36,617 nt of DNA. Origin: Marinobacter sp. (GTDB lineage: Bacteria; Pseudomonadota; Gammaproteobacteria; Pseudomonadales; Oleiphilaceae). Below, in pieces: positions 10,462 to 21,000 of this stretch. Below the pieces are notes generated by a model that did no database searches, was not told the origin of the DNA, and worked only from the letters and a program-made list of their open reading frames with translations. The stretch spans positions 1 through 36,617 of the forward strand of contig JABURI010000116.1 in the NCBI GenBank assembly GCA_014762755.1, in the 5' to 3' direction. Position numbers and translations under genes: made by a program. Positions within the stretch are counted from its first letter, which is position 1; each line of letters starts with the position of its first letter.

Positions 10462-11013
10462 ATGGATAACTTGACGCTAAGGGCCGAATTGGCGCGGCCT
10501 GCCTACCTGTGGCTTGCCTTGTTGCTGGTTCTGTTGGTCGGCACCACGGCCACCGTAGTGGCTGTCTCTATCGTTCCCGCCCGGGAGGATTTGCAGGAGG
10601 CGAGGGAAAGCTACGCGACGATGTCCGAACACCTGAGGCTGGCCAGCCAGCTCAGTTCGCTTCGCGATGACGTGAATTACTGGGCATCGGTAGTGCCTGG
10701 CATGGCCGCGAAGCTTGGCTGGAGAGGATCTGCGTCGGATTTCTCCGGCGCGATCCTTGATGCGGCGACGCTGGCCAATGTCCGGCTGGACAAGGAGGTT
10801 AACGACGTGCGGAGTGGAGAAACCCACCGGATCTACTCGAAAACCCTGTATTTCAGGGCTCAATACGGGGCGTTCGAGCGGTTTATCGCGGAGTTGGCCC
10901 GCCTGGATCTGCTGGTCGTGCCCGGCAAGGTCTCACTGGCACCGGCCGGGGAAGGTGATGACCGGCTGGGAGTCACCCTCGCACTGACAGGATATGCGGA
11001 GATGAAGCGATGA
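10462..11013 (+). CDS. PilO/GspM-like inner-membrane assembly protein
   Basis: A 183-aa bitopic protein with a cytoplasmic leader of about 14 residues, one membrane helix (about 15-38), a helical linker (LQEARESYATMSEHL) and a periplasmic alpha/beta domain. Topology, size and position directly after a PilN-like gene match PilO/GspM, the alignment-complex member that heterodimerises with PilN/GspL. Sequence motifs are weak in this family, so context carries much of the call. The ATG begins immediately after the preceding TGA, and the stop overlaps the next start. Confidence 0.7.
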   Translation: MDNLTLRAELARPAYLWLALLLVLLVGTTATVVAVSIVPAREDLQEARESYATMSEHLRLASQLSSLRDDVNYWASVVPGMAAKLGWRGSASDFSGAILDAATLANVRLDKEVNDVRSGETHRIYSKTLYFRAQYGAFERFIAELARLDLLVVPGKVSLAPAGEGDDRLGVTLALTGYAEMKR

Positions 11014-11480
11014 GCCGACTGTATGTGATCGGTCTTGCAGCGTTTGCCTGGCTGGCGGTCCTGGCATCGTTGGCGGGTGTGGCTACGCCAGGGGTCGCCG
11101 GGCACCAACAGTCCGGTCACCTTATTGCCCTGGAAGACCTGGTTGTGGGTGGCGTTCCGACAAACGCAGGGCAGAATTCGCCAGTCTTCGAGAGCCGGAA
11201 TCCGTTCCGGTTTGCACCGACGTTCCTTGAGGACGCCTATAGCCCGATGCCGGAATCACCCTCGGAGCAGCCACTTCTGGCCGGGCTCGACCTGACCCTC
11301 GAGGGCGTCCAGCTACGCGCGGGCAAATTCACAGCCTTCGTGAGCTACCAGGGCGAGCGACGGCCACTGCGCACCGGCGACCGGATCGGCGACCAGCTCG
11401 TGGTCGCCCACATAGAAGAAGACCGGATTCAGGTGCTTGGTAACGGCAATGAGGCCCGCTGGATCTATCTCACCCAATGA
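11010..11480 (+). CDS. PilP/GspC-like inner-membrane protein
   Basis: A 156-aa protein with one N-terminal hydrophobic segment (about 4-25) that acts as membrane anchor or signal, a proline/serine-rich linker with the phrase SRNPFRFAPTF, and a small beta domain (LTLEGVQLRAGKFTAFVSYQGERRPLRTGDRIGDQ) that looks like the homology region of GspC/PilP, which binds the secretin N0 domain. Its gene lies directly before the secretin with a 4-bp overlap, as expected. No lipobox is visible, unlike classical PilP. The call combines the weak homology-region pattern with gene order. Confidence 0.68.
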   Translation: MSRLYVIGLAAFAWLAVLASLAGVATPGVAGHQQSGHLIALEDLVVGGVPTNAGQNSPVFESRNPFRFAPTFLEDAYSPMPESPSEQPLLAGLDLTLEGVQLRAGKFTAFVSYQGERRPLRTGDRIGDQLVVAHIEEDRIQVLGNGNEARWIYLTQ

Positions 11481-11518
11481 CGACTCGACATGAAACAGAT
11501 AACGGGGAACACACCAAC

Positions 11519-13735
11519 GTGAGTACACGATTGACGCTGACACTCCTGCTGGGCTTGCTGCTGGCAGGATGTGCCGCCCAGGTGCATATGGAACCGGAAC
11601 CGACGGCGTCCGGCGACTGGTTGCAGACGGTGATGGATTACCGGGCCAGGGCTGCGGAGCATCCCCGTGACGCGGCTGTCCGTATGGCTCGGGAGAAAGC
11701 GGAGTTGGCCGCCGCCGAGTTTTACCTGGAGGAGGGTAACGAACGGATGGCGGCGGGCAACGTAGAAAAAGCCATCGTCTCGTACCGCAACGGCCTGGTA
11801 GCCCGGCCCGATGACCCACAGCTGCGCCGGGCCCTGTCCGGGGCCATGGGTGCCCGGGAAGCCCGGCATGCCTATGACCAGGCGCTATCGCTGATCGAGA
11901 TGAACCGGCTGAGCGAGGCCACCAGCCGCCTGGAAGAAGCCCTGGATCTGAACCCGGATTTCAGCCAGGCCCGCCGGAAACTGCAGGAAGTGGCCGCGAA
12001 GAAAGACCTGTACCAGCGTTACCGCTCCCAGCTCTCTTCCCGTGAGCGCATTACCCTGAACTTCAACGGTACCGACATCCGCGATGCCTTCCAGTATGTG
12101 GCGGAAGCCAACGACCTGAACATCGTGTTCGATAACGAGGTCAAGAGCGTTCCCGTCACCCTGTTTGCCGAAAACGTGACGCTCCGGCAGGCCCTGGACC
12201 TGATCTTCCGGTCGACCGATACCCAGTACAAACAGATCGGTTCCAACACCCTCCTGATCGCACCGGACACCCCCGAAAAGCGTTCCCAATACCAGGACCG
12301 GCTCCTGCGCACCTTCAGCCTGAACTCCATCAAGGCCGCCGAGATGGCGGAGATCCTCAAGTCCGGTCTGCGGCTGGAGTCCGTCGTCATCAACGAGCGC
12401 ATGAACACCCTGAGCATTCGCGAACCGGATGATGTGATCGCCCTCGCGGAGAAGCTCATCATCGCCAATGACCAGCCCATGGGGGAGGTCATCCTGGATG
12501 TGGAAGTGCTCGAACTGGACCGCACCAAATCCGAACAGCTGGGCCTCAACCTGGGCGAGCAGATCACGCTGGCCTATCCGCAATTCGAGACCGGGGACTC
12601 CATCCGGGACGACGTGCTGACGAAAGGGGTGGTCACCATCCCGACCATCACCTTCAACTACCTCAAGCGGGACGTGGGCGCGACGATGCTCGCCAGTCCC
12701 TCGCTGCGCGTGCTGGACAACCAGCAGGCCAAACTCCACATCGGTGAGCGGGTGCCGCTGCGCTCGTCCACCATCCTGGACGCCACCGGCCAGACCCGCA
12801 CCACCTTCGAGTACCGGGATGTGGGTATCAAGCTTGAGGTCATGCCGGATATCCACCTCGATGGCTCTGTGGCGGCAAGCATCGGCATCGAAGTCAGCGC
12901 CCTTGGTGCCAACCTGGGCACGCCGGACGAGCCTGCCATCAGCATTCTTACCCGCCGGGTGGAAACAGGCATGCTCTTGCGCGATGGCGAGACGGCCGTC
13001 ATCGGCGGGCTGATCCAGGATATGGACAGCAACAACCGCGTCCGCCCCGTGGGACTGGGCGAGCTCGGCACCATTGGCAAACTGTTCAGTAACACCACCG
13101 ACGAGAAGCGCCGAACCGACGTGATGCTCACCATCACTCCAAGGGTGGTACGGCCTGCGGCGATGCCGCCCCAGGCGGTCCGGTCTTTCTACTCCGGTAA
13201 CTCCGAGCGCTTCACGTCCGAGCCCATGTTCGACTACATCGGCTCGAAGGCCAACGTCCGCATGCATGGCAATAGTGCTGAACCGGGCCCGATGGCGCCT
13301 GCGGTCGCCGCTGCCGAGGACCTCGCCGAAAAAGCGGCCGGCAACGGCGCCCCCGGACTGGCATTCACCGACGACAGTTATCAGACCACATCCGGCAAGA
13401 CCCTCACCGTCAGTGTGCGCGCCGATGCCCTCGGTGCCATTGAGGAACTTCCGCTGGACGTTCTTTTCAATCCCGAGCTGGTCAGTTTCAAGGGTGTCCG
13501 CCCGGTGGGTGGCGGAACGCTCACTGCCTCGGCAGAGACCGGCGACAAACCGGGCATGGTCACCATCAGGCTGTCGGGCAGGCCATCGAAAACCTCCGAC
13601 AGCCTGATCGACATTGAGCTGGAAGCCCGTAAGGCCGGCATCTCCTACCTGATGGCCCGGCCGGCAATGCTGGCCACGCCGGAAGGAGAGGCGCAGCCGG
13701 TGGATGGATTCAACTCGCGGGTGGTGGTGCGGTAA
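11519..13735 (+). CDS. Lipoprotein secretin (GspD/PilQ family) with TPR and cohesin-like domains
   Basis: The outer-membrane channel of the system. From the GTG at 11519 the product is 738 aa and starts with a lipoprotein signal ending in the lipobox LLAGC. A TPR-like helical region (about 60-165) is followed by an STN/N0 domain (about 179-245), an N1 domain (about 262-330), the secretin beta-domain (about 370-545, with GERVPL and the DGETAVIGGLI motif) and a C-terminal cohesin-like beta domain (about 615-738). An upstream ATG at 11477 overlaps the previous stop but would put 14 hydrophilic residues before the signal and lacks a Shine-Dalgarno; it remains possible. The TPR-secretin-cohesin architecture differs from classical GspD or PilQ. 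The stop overlaps the next gene (TAATG). Confidence 0.9.
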   Translation: MSTRLTLTLLLGLLLAGCAAQVHMEPEPTASGDWLQTVMDYRARAAEHPRDAAVRMAREKAELAAAEFYLEEGNERMAAGNVEKAIVSYRNGLVARPDDPQLRRALSGAMGAREARHAYDQALSLIEMNRLSEATSRLEEALDLNPDFSQARRKLQEVAAKKDLYQRYRSQLSSRERITLNFNGTDIRDAFQYVAEANDLNIVFDNEVKSVPVTLFAENVTLRQALDLIFRSTDTQYKQIGSNTLLIAPDTPEKRSQYQDRLLRTFSLNSIKAAEMAEILKSGLRLESVVINERMNTLSIREPDDVIALAEKLIIANDQPMGEVILDVEVLELDRTKSEQLGLNLGEQITLAYPQFETGDSIRDDVLTKGVVTIPTITFNYLKRDVGATMLASPSLRVLDNQQAKLHIGERVPLRSSTILDATGQTRTTFEYRDVGIKLEVMPDIHLDGSVAASIGIEVSALGANLGTPDEPAISILTRRVETGMLLRDGETAVIGGLIQDMDSNNRVRPVGLGELGTIGKLFSNTTDEKRRTDVMLTITPRVVRPAAMPPQAVRSFYSGNSERFTSEPMFDYIGSKANVRMHGNSAEPGPMAPAVAAAEDLAEKAAGNGAPGLAFTDDSYQTTSGKTLTVSVRADALGAIEELPLDVLFNPELVSFKGVRPVGGGTLTASAETGDKPGMVTIRLSGRPSKTSDSLIDIELEARKAGISYLMARPAMLATPEGEAQPVDGFNSRVVVR

Positions 13736-14214
13736 TGCAGCGTTCCGCCGGGCTTTCTCTGATCGAGCTGATGGTGTCCGTGATGATTCTGTCGGTGCTG
13801 GCGGCGGTGGCCTTGCCCTATGCGGAACGGGAATACATGCGCAAGAAGGAACTGGAATTGCGGGAAAGCCTGAGGACCATGCGTAACGCCATCGATGCCT
13901 TTCACAGCGACTGGCTCAAGGGCCGGATTCCCCCCGGCAGCGGCACCGCCAGTGAGGATGGCTACCCGGTTTCCCTTGAAGTCCTGGTGGAGGGCGTCGA
14001 CAGCGGGACCATGGAAGGCGGCCGGCGGTATTACCTGCGCCGGATTCCCCGCAATCCGTTTGCGGACCAGAGCCTGGAGACGGCCAGTCACTGGCAGCTG
14101 CGCAGTTACCGGGATGAGCCGGATACCCTGGCCTGGGGAGGCGAGGATGTTTACGACGTATGGCCGGCCACCCAGGGCACGGCGCTTGACGGGAGTTGCC
14201 GCTGTGACTGGTAA
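13735..14214 (+). CDS. Type II secretion pseudopilin (GspG-like), first
   Basis: A 159-aa prepilin-like protein. A very short leader (MQRSAG) is followed by the processed N-terminus LSLIELMVSVMILSVLAAVALP, with Gly at -1 and Glu at mature position 5, as prepilin peptidase substrates require. The rest resembles GspG: a long helix with the phrase LRTMRNAIDAFHSDW, then SLEVLVEG and RRIPRNPF, and a C-terminal DVYDVWPAT region like the GspG calcium-site strand. It starts within the secretin stop codon. It is probably the major or an initiating subunit of the pseudopilus. No prepilin peptidase gene lies in the window, so processing must use one encoded elsewhere. Confidence 0.88.
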   Translation: MQRSAGLSLIELMVSVMILSVLAAVALPYAEREYMRKKELELRESLRTMRNAIDAFHSDWLKGRIPPGSGTASEDGYPVSLEVLVEGVDSGTMEGGRRYYLRRIPRNPFADQSLETASHWQLRSYRDEPDTLAWGGEDVYDVWPATQGTALDGSCRCDW

Positions 14215-14608
14215 CCGATACGCGAGGCGACAGGCCCAGCAAGGCTTCACCCTGATCGAGGTGCTGGTGGTGATCGTGCTGATTTCGATACTGGCGGCGG
14301 TTGCCGTGCCGGTGGTGTCCGGCTCCGTCGAAAAAGCCCGGGAAGCGGCGCTGAAAGAGAACCTTCAGGTGATGCGCAAGTCCCTGGACGATTTCTTTGC
14401 CGACCACGGGCGCTATCCGGCGAGCCTTGAAGTGTTGGTGGACAAGCGATACCTCCGCTTCATCCCGGAGGATCCGGTGCTGGAGGCCCCCGCGCCACAG
14501 TGGCAAACCGAACTCACCCGCTACAGCGACGGAGGGCAGGGCATTCACGACGTCCACAGCACTTCCGGGGGAACGGCGAACGATGGCAGCCGCTACGCGG
14601 ATTGGTGA
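14204..14608 (+). CDS. Type II secretion pseudopilin (GspG-like), second
   Basis: A 134-aa pseudopilin starting at GTG 14204 and overlapping the previous gene by 11 bp; GGGAG at 14191-14195 is the likely ribosome site. The leader VTGNRYARRQAQQG is basic and ends in Gly at -1, followed by FTLIEVLVVIVLISILAAVAVP with Glu at +5, the classical type IV prepilin pattern. The body (ENLQVMRKSLDDFFADHGRYPASLEVLV) and the ending (GGTANDGSRYADW) are GspG-like and parallel the first pseudopilin, which ends in LDGSCRCDW, so the two probably arose by duplication. It could be the major pseudopilin. Confidence 0.87.
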   Translation: MTGNRYARRQAQQGFTLIEVLVVIVLISILAAVAVPVVSGSVEKAREAALKENLQVMRKSLDDFFADHGRYPASLEVLVDKRYLRFIPEDPVLEAPAPQWQTELTRYSDGGQGIHDVHSTSGGTANDGSRYADW

Positions 14609-15062
14609 CCGGCGCGCCGAGCAGGGCGTGACCTACCCGGTGGTGCTGGGCCTGCTGATGGCCTTTGCCCTGGGCACGTCGGTCTCGGTGCCACTGGCAT
14701 CGACGGAAATGAAAAGAATGCAGGAGGCGGAACTGCTGTTCCGCGGGACGGCCTACCGGAACGCCATCCAGTCCTATTACGAGGCTGTCCCGCAGGCGCC
14801 GGAGTATCCGGCCGAACTGGACGACCTGATTAACGACCGGCGGTTTGCACACCGCCGGCACATACGCCGGCTCTACGCAGACCCCGTTACGGGGGACGAC
14901 TGGGAGCTGATACGCACAGCCGGAGGCCGGATTGCCGGTGTCCGGAGCCGGAGCGGGAAGAAGCCCCTTAAAACGGGCAACTTCCCCTCCGGCCTGGAAG
15001 GATTTGCCGCGGCAACGCGGTACCAGGACTGGTGGTTTGTCTTCACCAAGGACAACCCCTGA
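14583..15062 (+). CDS. Atypical minor pseudopilin-like protein
   Basis: A 159-aa protein beginning at ATG 14583 (26-bp overlap with the second pseudopilin, GGGGAA upstream). The leader MAAATRIGDRRAEQG is followed by VTYPVVLGLLMAFALGTSVSVP, a pilin-like hydrophobic helix, but mature position 5 is Val rather than Glu. The helix continues into EAELLFRGTAYRNAIQSYYE, a pattern of many type II secretion proteins of this class, and then PEYPAELDDLINDRR. Absence of Glu5 is known for the tip pseudopilin GspK, so a tip or priming role is plausible. It ends 36 bp before the giant RHS gene. Confidence 0.78.
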   Translation: MAAATRIGDRRAEQGVTYPVVLGLLMAFALGTSVSVPLASTEMKRMQEAELLFRGTAYRNAIQSYYEAVPQAPEYPAELDDLINDRRFAHRRHIRRLYADPVTGDDWELIRTAGGRIAGVRSRSGKKPLKTGNFPSGLEGFAAATRYQDWWFVFTKDNP

Positions 15063-15098
15063 TAAAAACTCGAAGAACGTAGTCTCGGGAGAAATAAC

Positions 15099-18000
15099 AT
15101 GGAATTCTGGCGCCAGAACCGCCGTACGTTTGCGTTTGTTGCCCTGTTTTCGCTGCTGGCCCCCCAGCTTGCGCAGGCGGCAACCATTACCATGGACTCG
15201 GTGCGAACCTCCCCCAAGGGCTGGTCGCTGCAATCGGCGGCCGCCTTGCCCCCGGAAATCCAGGCGGTTGAATCGGCCACGCTGGAGAAGGCCTTCGACC
15301 GTGACACCGCCACGGAATACACCGCCTACGACAACCAGAGTTTCGATATCACCCTCGGTGGTGAGCGGGATGTAACGGCGATCCGGGTCTTCGGCGCCGC
15401 CCCGTACACCCTGACCGTCCAGGAAAAGGCAAACACCGGCTGGCGGGACATCCAGGGCCTGAAAGGGCTGGACCTGACCAGCCTGCCGCCCACCTGGAAC
15501 AGTTTCAGCACCAACAATGCGGCGAAAACCGATCAGGTGCGCGTGGTGCTGGAAATGGCGGATTCCCCCGCCACCGGGCTGCGGGAACTGGAAATCTGGT
15601 CCAACGGTGAACACCTGCCCATCGAAACCGGCGAACAGCTGAGCGCCCTGCTGGAAGAGCAGGGCCTGCCAGACCAGGCGGTCATGGCCCGGGCGACCCC
15701 TGCGCACGGCGAAATCGGAAGCCGCTCGGAAACCAACCCCGATGACCCGACCGACAACACTTTCACCGCCCAGCTCCCCATGCCCGCGAGCCAGATCAAG
15801 TACGCGTGGCTTGCGTACGAATTGAACGGTCTGTCGCACTGGGCAGAAGCGATCCGTGTTATCAATGACCAGCCGGCACTGGGTGGTGTGGTCGTCGAAG
15901 GCAGTGACAGCTGGAACGCCCAGCTGGAACGCATCAGCCCGACCTGGCTGAAACAGGGTGCTAACCGCATCCGCTTCACCGCCCCCTCCGACAAGGATTT
16001 CCTCTACCAGGTACGCAACGTGCGGCTGGTGGTGGAAATGGACAATGGCGCCAACTTCGTAAGCTACGTCAGCGCCAGTGCCACCGACGATAATGCCACC
16101 ATCGACAGCCTCTACGATGGCCAGACCGACAGCGGCATGGTGGTGTACAGCGGCACCGGCGTTGGCACCTCCACCAATACCACCAGTAGCGAAACCGCGC
16201 TGCCCCCGGGCCTGATCGATAATCCCGGCAACGGCCTGCACCTGGGCTGGGTGAAAGGCAAGGCCGCCTGGAAACAGGCACTGGCAAGCCAGACCGCCAT
16301 GGCCGGTGGCTCTGTGGTCGAAGTGGGCTTCGATCGCGAAGTGGAACTGGAAACTGTGGGCTTCTATCTGCGGGGCAGTCTTGCGGGCAAAGTCGGTGTT
16401 CAGCTCTATGTGAACGGTGGCTGGCAGGAAACCGGCGCGCCGGACGTCTCGGCACGTTCCCTGAAGAGCGGCTGGAACGAGATCCCAGTTGCCGACGGCA
16501 ACCGTGTGCGCGGCGCCCGGCTGGTGTTCACCGGCGGCGAGGGCAGCGCCGGGGAAGTACGGGAACTCACCGTGCGCGGCTCCGGTATCGGCGGTGCCTG
16601 GCTGCCGCCCGAGGTGGTCGTCACCTACCCGGATGCCGGCCAGTATTACGGCCGCGAAGCCTACATCCGTGGCTTCCTGCAGGGGCTTGAGAACGAGAGC
16701 GGCGAGGCCGAACTGTTCATTGGTGGCCGCCCCCTGAATCACGTCAATGGTGAATTCCAGACCCTGATCAGCAAGGACGACATCGGCCTGGAAGGACAGC
16801 CTGACGATGCCGCGTGGACCGTTCAGCTGGAGGCCGTCTATCCCGATGGCGAGCGCAGCTCCGTCATCGTTCCCCTGTACGTCAACAAGGGCGCCCTGCC
16901 GGAAGAGGGCGCTGTGAATGACGACAATGTCGACATGCCCCCGGTCACGAATGTGCCGGTCACACCCGATACCGGCAACACCGGTGGTACCGGCGGCGCC
17001 ATTATCGACGTGGGTTCCGGTGCTGTGGACGAAAACCTCGACATCGAGATGATGCCGCTGCGTGGCATTGACCTGGCCACGATGGACGCCTGGATGACCA
17101 ACGTCACCGGCCCGGACGCCGGCTACCGGTTCCTGCCCCATGGCAAGCACTTCAAGAAGAAGGTCGAAGTCCGCATCAAGTACAACCCGAGCATGCTGCC
17201 ACCGGGCTTCAGTGAGGACGACATCCGCACCTTCTATTTCGATGAGAACGCCGGCCAGTGGAAAGAACTGGAACGCAAGGCCATCGACAAGGGCAAGAAG
17301 GAAGTGGTGGCCCTGACCGACCACTTCACCGACATGATCAATGCGGTTATCCAGATCCCGGATTCACCGCAGAACACCCGGTTCAACCCGACCCAGATCA
17401 AGGACATCAAGGCCGCCGATCCGGGCGCGAAGGTCAACCTGATCGAGCCGCCGCAGGCCAACAACATGGGCGATGCGCGCCTGAGCTACCCGATCGAAGT
17501 GCCACCGGGCCGCCAGGGCATGCAGCCACAGCTGGCGGTGCAGTACAGCTCCGGCGGCGGCCACAGCTGGCTGGGCCACGGCTGGGACCTGAGTACCCAG
17601 GCGATCACCATTGATACCCGGTGGGGCGTGCCGCGTTATGACGCAGAGAAGGAAACCGAAACCTATCTCCTGAACGGCAGTCAGCTGACGCCCATGGCCC
17701 ACGTGGGCGAGCCGGTAGCGCGCTCTGCAGAAAAGGTATTCCACACCCGGGTGGAAGGCGGCTTCCAGAAGATCATTCGCCACGGTGACAATCCGAAGAA
17801 CTACTGGTGGGAGGTGATCGACAAGTCCGGAACACACTATTTCTATGGTGGTGACGACAGCACCCGGGCGCCTGTCGACTCCGCCGTGCTTCGTACCGAT
17901 CAGGGGCCTACCAAAAACAGTATTGGTAAGTGGGCCCTCGTCAAGGTTCGCGATAGTAACGGAAATGAAATCACCTATAGCTATGACCGCGAGCATGACA

Positions 18001-21000
18001 CCGGTATTGGCGATGGTAGTGGTGAACTGATTGATGGGGCGGCCGTCAACGGCAAGGTATTTGGCAAGCAGCTGTATATCGAAACAATTCAGTACACTGG
18101 CTACAAAGGAAAAGAGGGTGCTTACAAGGTCAGCTTCACCCGTGATCGGGACGAGCTCTCCTTTAACGTAGCGACAGATCGCCGCAAGGATGTGAACGTT
18201 GACGGTCGCCTGGGATTCAAGCAGGTAACTTCGGACCTGCTCAAGCGTATCGACATTACCTACAAAGGCCAGCCGGTTCGCAGCTATACCTTCGAGTACG
18301 AGCAAGGCGCCTTCGCCCGCACCTTGCTGAGCAAGATGAATCAGCTGGACAGCAAGGGCGAGTTCTTCAATGCCCACAGCTTCAGTTACTACCAGGACAT
18401 CCTGGATTCCGACGGCAATTACCAGCCGCTGGCGGGCGCGGACCAATGGGCCAACACCGATGATCACATCGAGGCAGGTCTGTCCCTGGATCGGTCCGGT
18501 TTTGAGGACGGTGCCAGTGCCACCAGCGGTATTGCGTCAAAATCAAAAGGGGACAGTAGCGCCGTAACCGCCGGCCCGAACGACGGTAACCTTGCTTGCA
18601 AGAGCAGCACCATCGGTGACACCAGGAATTCCACCAAATCCAGCAGTAAGGGGTTGCTGGCGCTGGCGGACATCAACGGGGACGGGCTTCCCGACAAGAT
18701 CTTTGTCAGAGACGGCCGGATGCAGTTCCGTCCTGGTACTCCTGGCGGCGGCTTCAGCGGTCAAACCGTTCCGGTGGTCGGTGCCACCCGTTTCTATGAA
18801 GACACGGCCACTTCCAGTGCCAAGGGGCAGCAGGCGGTGCTCGGTTGCAGTGGTGTTTCCGCCTCCTACAGCTCGGTGACGACCAATACCTACACCAGCT
18901 CTCGCACTTACTTTACCGATGCCAACGGCGATGGCCTGATCGATATCGCCATGAACGGCACGATCTATTTCAATCGACTAATTGATGGCAAACCGACCTT
19001 CCTGACCCATTCCGGAGACACGCCAAACCCGATCGAGGCGGGCGCCGATATCGACAGCGACGGCCTGGTGACCTTCGACCCACAGGAATACGAGCAACGT
19101 ATTGACGACAACCCGCTTCATGACACCGTGCGTGTATGGGAAGCCCCTTACGATGGTCAAATCGCCATCAGCGGTCCGGTGGCGCTGGTTGAGGACAAAT
19201 CCGCAGATCGTCGGAACTATGAGGATGCGGATGGCGTCGCCGTGCATATCGAGCACGGGGGCAGGGCGCTCTGGTCCGCCAACCTCGCAGCCAACGATTA
19301 CACCCCCAGAACTCCCGAGGGTGTGTCGCGCATTCCGGTTACCCGTGGGGATCTGGTGTTCTTCCGGGTGCAGTCCGTGTTCGATGGCCTTTACGACCAG
19401 GTGAGTTGGGCTCCGCAAATCCGTTACCTGGATGTTCCCGCCGTCAGCGACGCCAATAACAAGCCTCTCTACACCTACCATGGTGACGGAGATTTCCTTG
19501 CCGTCGCCTATCCCGGCCAGACCGTCAATGCGCCCATCGCCGGCACCGTGCGCGTGGATGCGCCACTGCACAAACGGGCCACCAGCGACGACGTCACCGT
19601 GACCGTTACCCTGCAAGACGAGGTGATCTGGCAACGGGAACTCGCGGCCGGGACGGAAGGTACGTTTAATCCGGATACGGTGGTGGAGGTCTCGGAAGGA
19701 GACACGCTTGCCTTCCGTATGGAAGCCAGCACCCGCATAGACTGGCAAGCGGTCGACTGGAAGCCCGCGCTGATCTATACCGCGGCTCAAAACAGCAATG
19801 TGAATGTCACCGACGGTGACGGCAATCCGCAGATCGTGATTCCCGGGATAGCCTCGGCAACCCTGTACTCCGCCACCGTAACCCCGGTGACGGCGCCACT
19901 GACCATCCCGGAAGAGGTACAGGTTCCGGTGAGCAATATCGGGGAGCGTACAGAACCGATGCCGGACGACGGCACCGTGGAAGCGGTGGTCACCCCCACA
20001 GCCACCTTTGATGCCAATGAGGGCGAGGTGGTGTTCACCGTCAAGCGTGATGGGGCGCTTATCCACAAGGAAAGGCTCGCGGTTTACGACGGCCAACTTC
20101 TGCGCCCTGAAGACGTGCCGGAGGAAGACGACAACAGACCGGACCCGTACCTGCCAACTCCGGAAGTACGCTTCCCGGTTGTTCCGGGGGAAACCTACTG
20201 GCTTGAATACCACACGCCGGACACAAAGCTGGCGCAACGCGTCGAGTCCTCCGGGAGCGGGGTTTATTACCACAACACCGGTAACGGTACCTGGAGCACG
20301 TCGGTGTCTGAATCGGTCACCAGCGGATTCTATACTGTGCGGCAGGATTTCCGTTTCGGGCCGATGTTCCGCCAGTGGGGCCAGTTTGTGTGGAATGGCA
20401 ACCGTGGGGCCGCCGGAGAGCCGATTGATGAAGCGAAGCTGGTGCTTGATCCCAATCTTGGGAAGGACCGTTCCACGGACGGGTTTGGAGACATCAGTAA
20501 CTCCGATCAGCTTGAATCCGAGTTCGATGCCAACGGTTACGATTCAACGGCTGCCGATCTGGTTCTGATGTTCCCGGGTATTGGCGGCAACACCTGGGAA
20601 GGCTATGACGCTGAGAGTTACATCCGGCCCGGCCTGATGAGCAGCTCCCGCTATGGCCTGGACAACCCGGGCGATCCCGACCCGGTGGCAGGTGCCGGCG
20701 CCCGTGCGATTATCAAACTGACGCACAGTTACAACAAGAGCCGGACCCTCGGTGGCTCGGCTATGGGAGTCAGCGGCGGTGCCGGGGAGACCAACGGCGA
20801 ATCCCGCACCCTGGTCGATTTCCTGGATATGAACGGCGACCGCTACCCCGATATCGTTGGCCCTTCGCTGATCCAGTACACGTTGGCCAACGGTGGGCTG
20901 GAAGCCTCTCCCATCAGGCTCGATGAACTCGACGGGCTACCCCGTGTAAACAAAACCGAGGCGACCTCCTTCAACGCCGGAGGCTCGGTTGGCAGCTCCG

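Noticed and set aside
14514-17324. 936-codon minus-strand open frame opposite the pseudopilin and RHS start
   Set aside because: It overlaps several well-supported genes, its product has no recognisable domain, and its composition fits a shadow frame.
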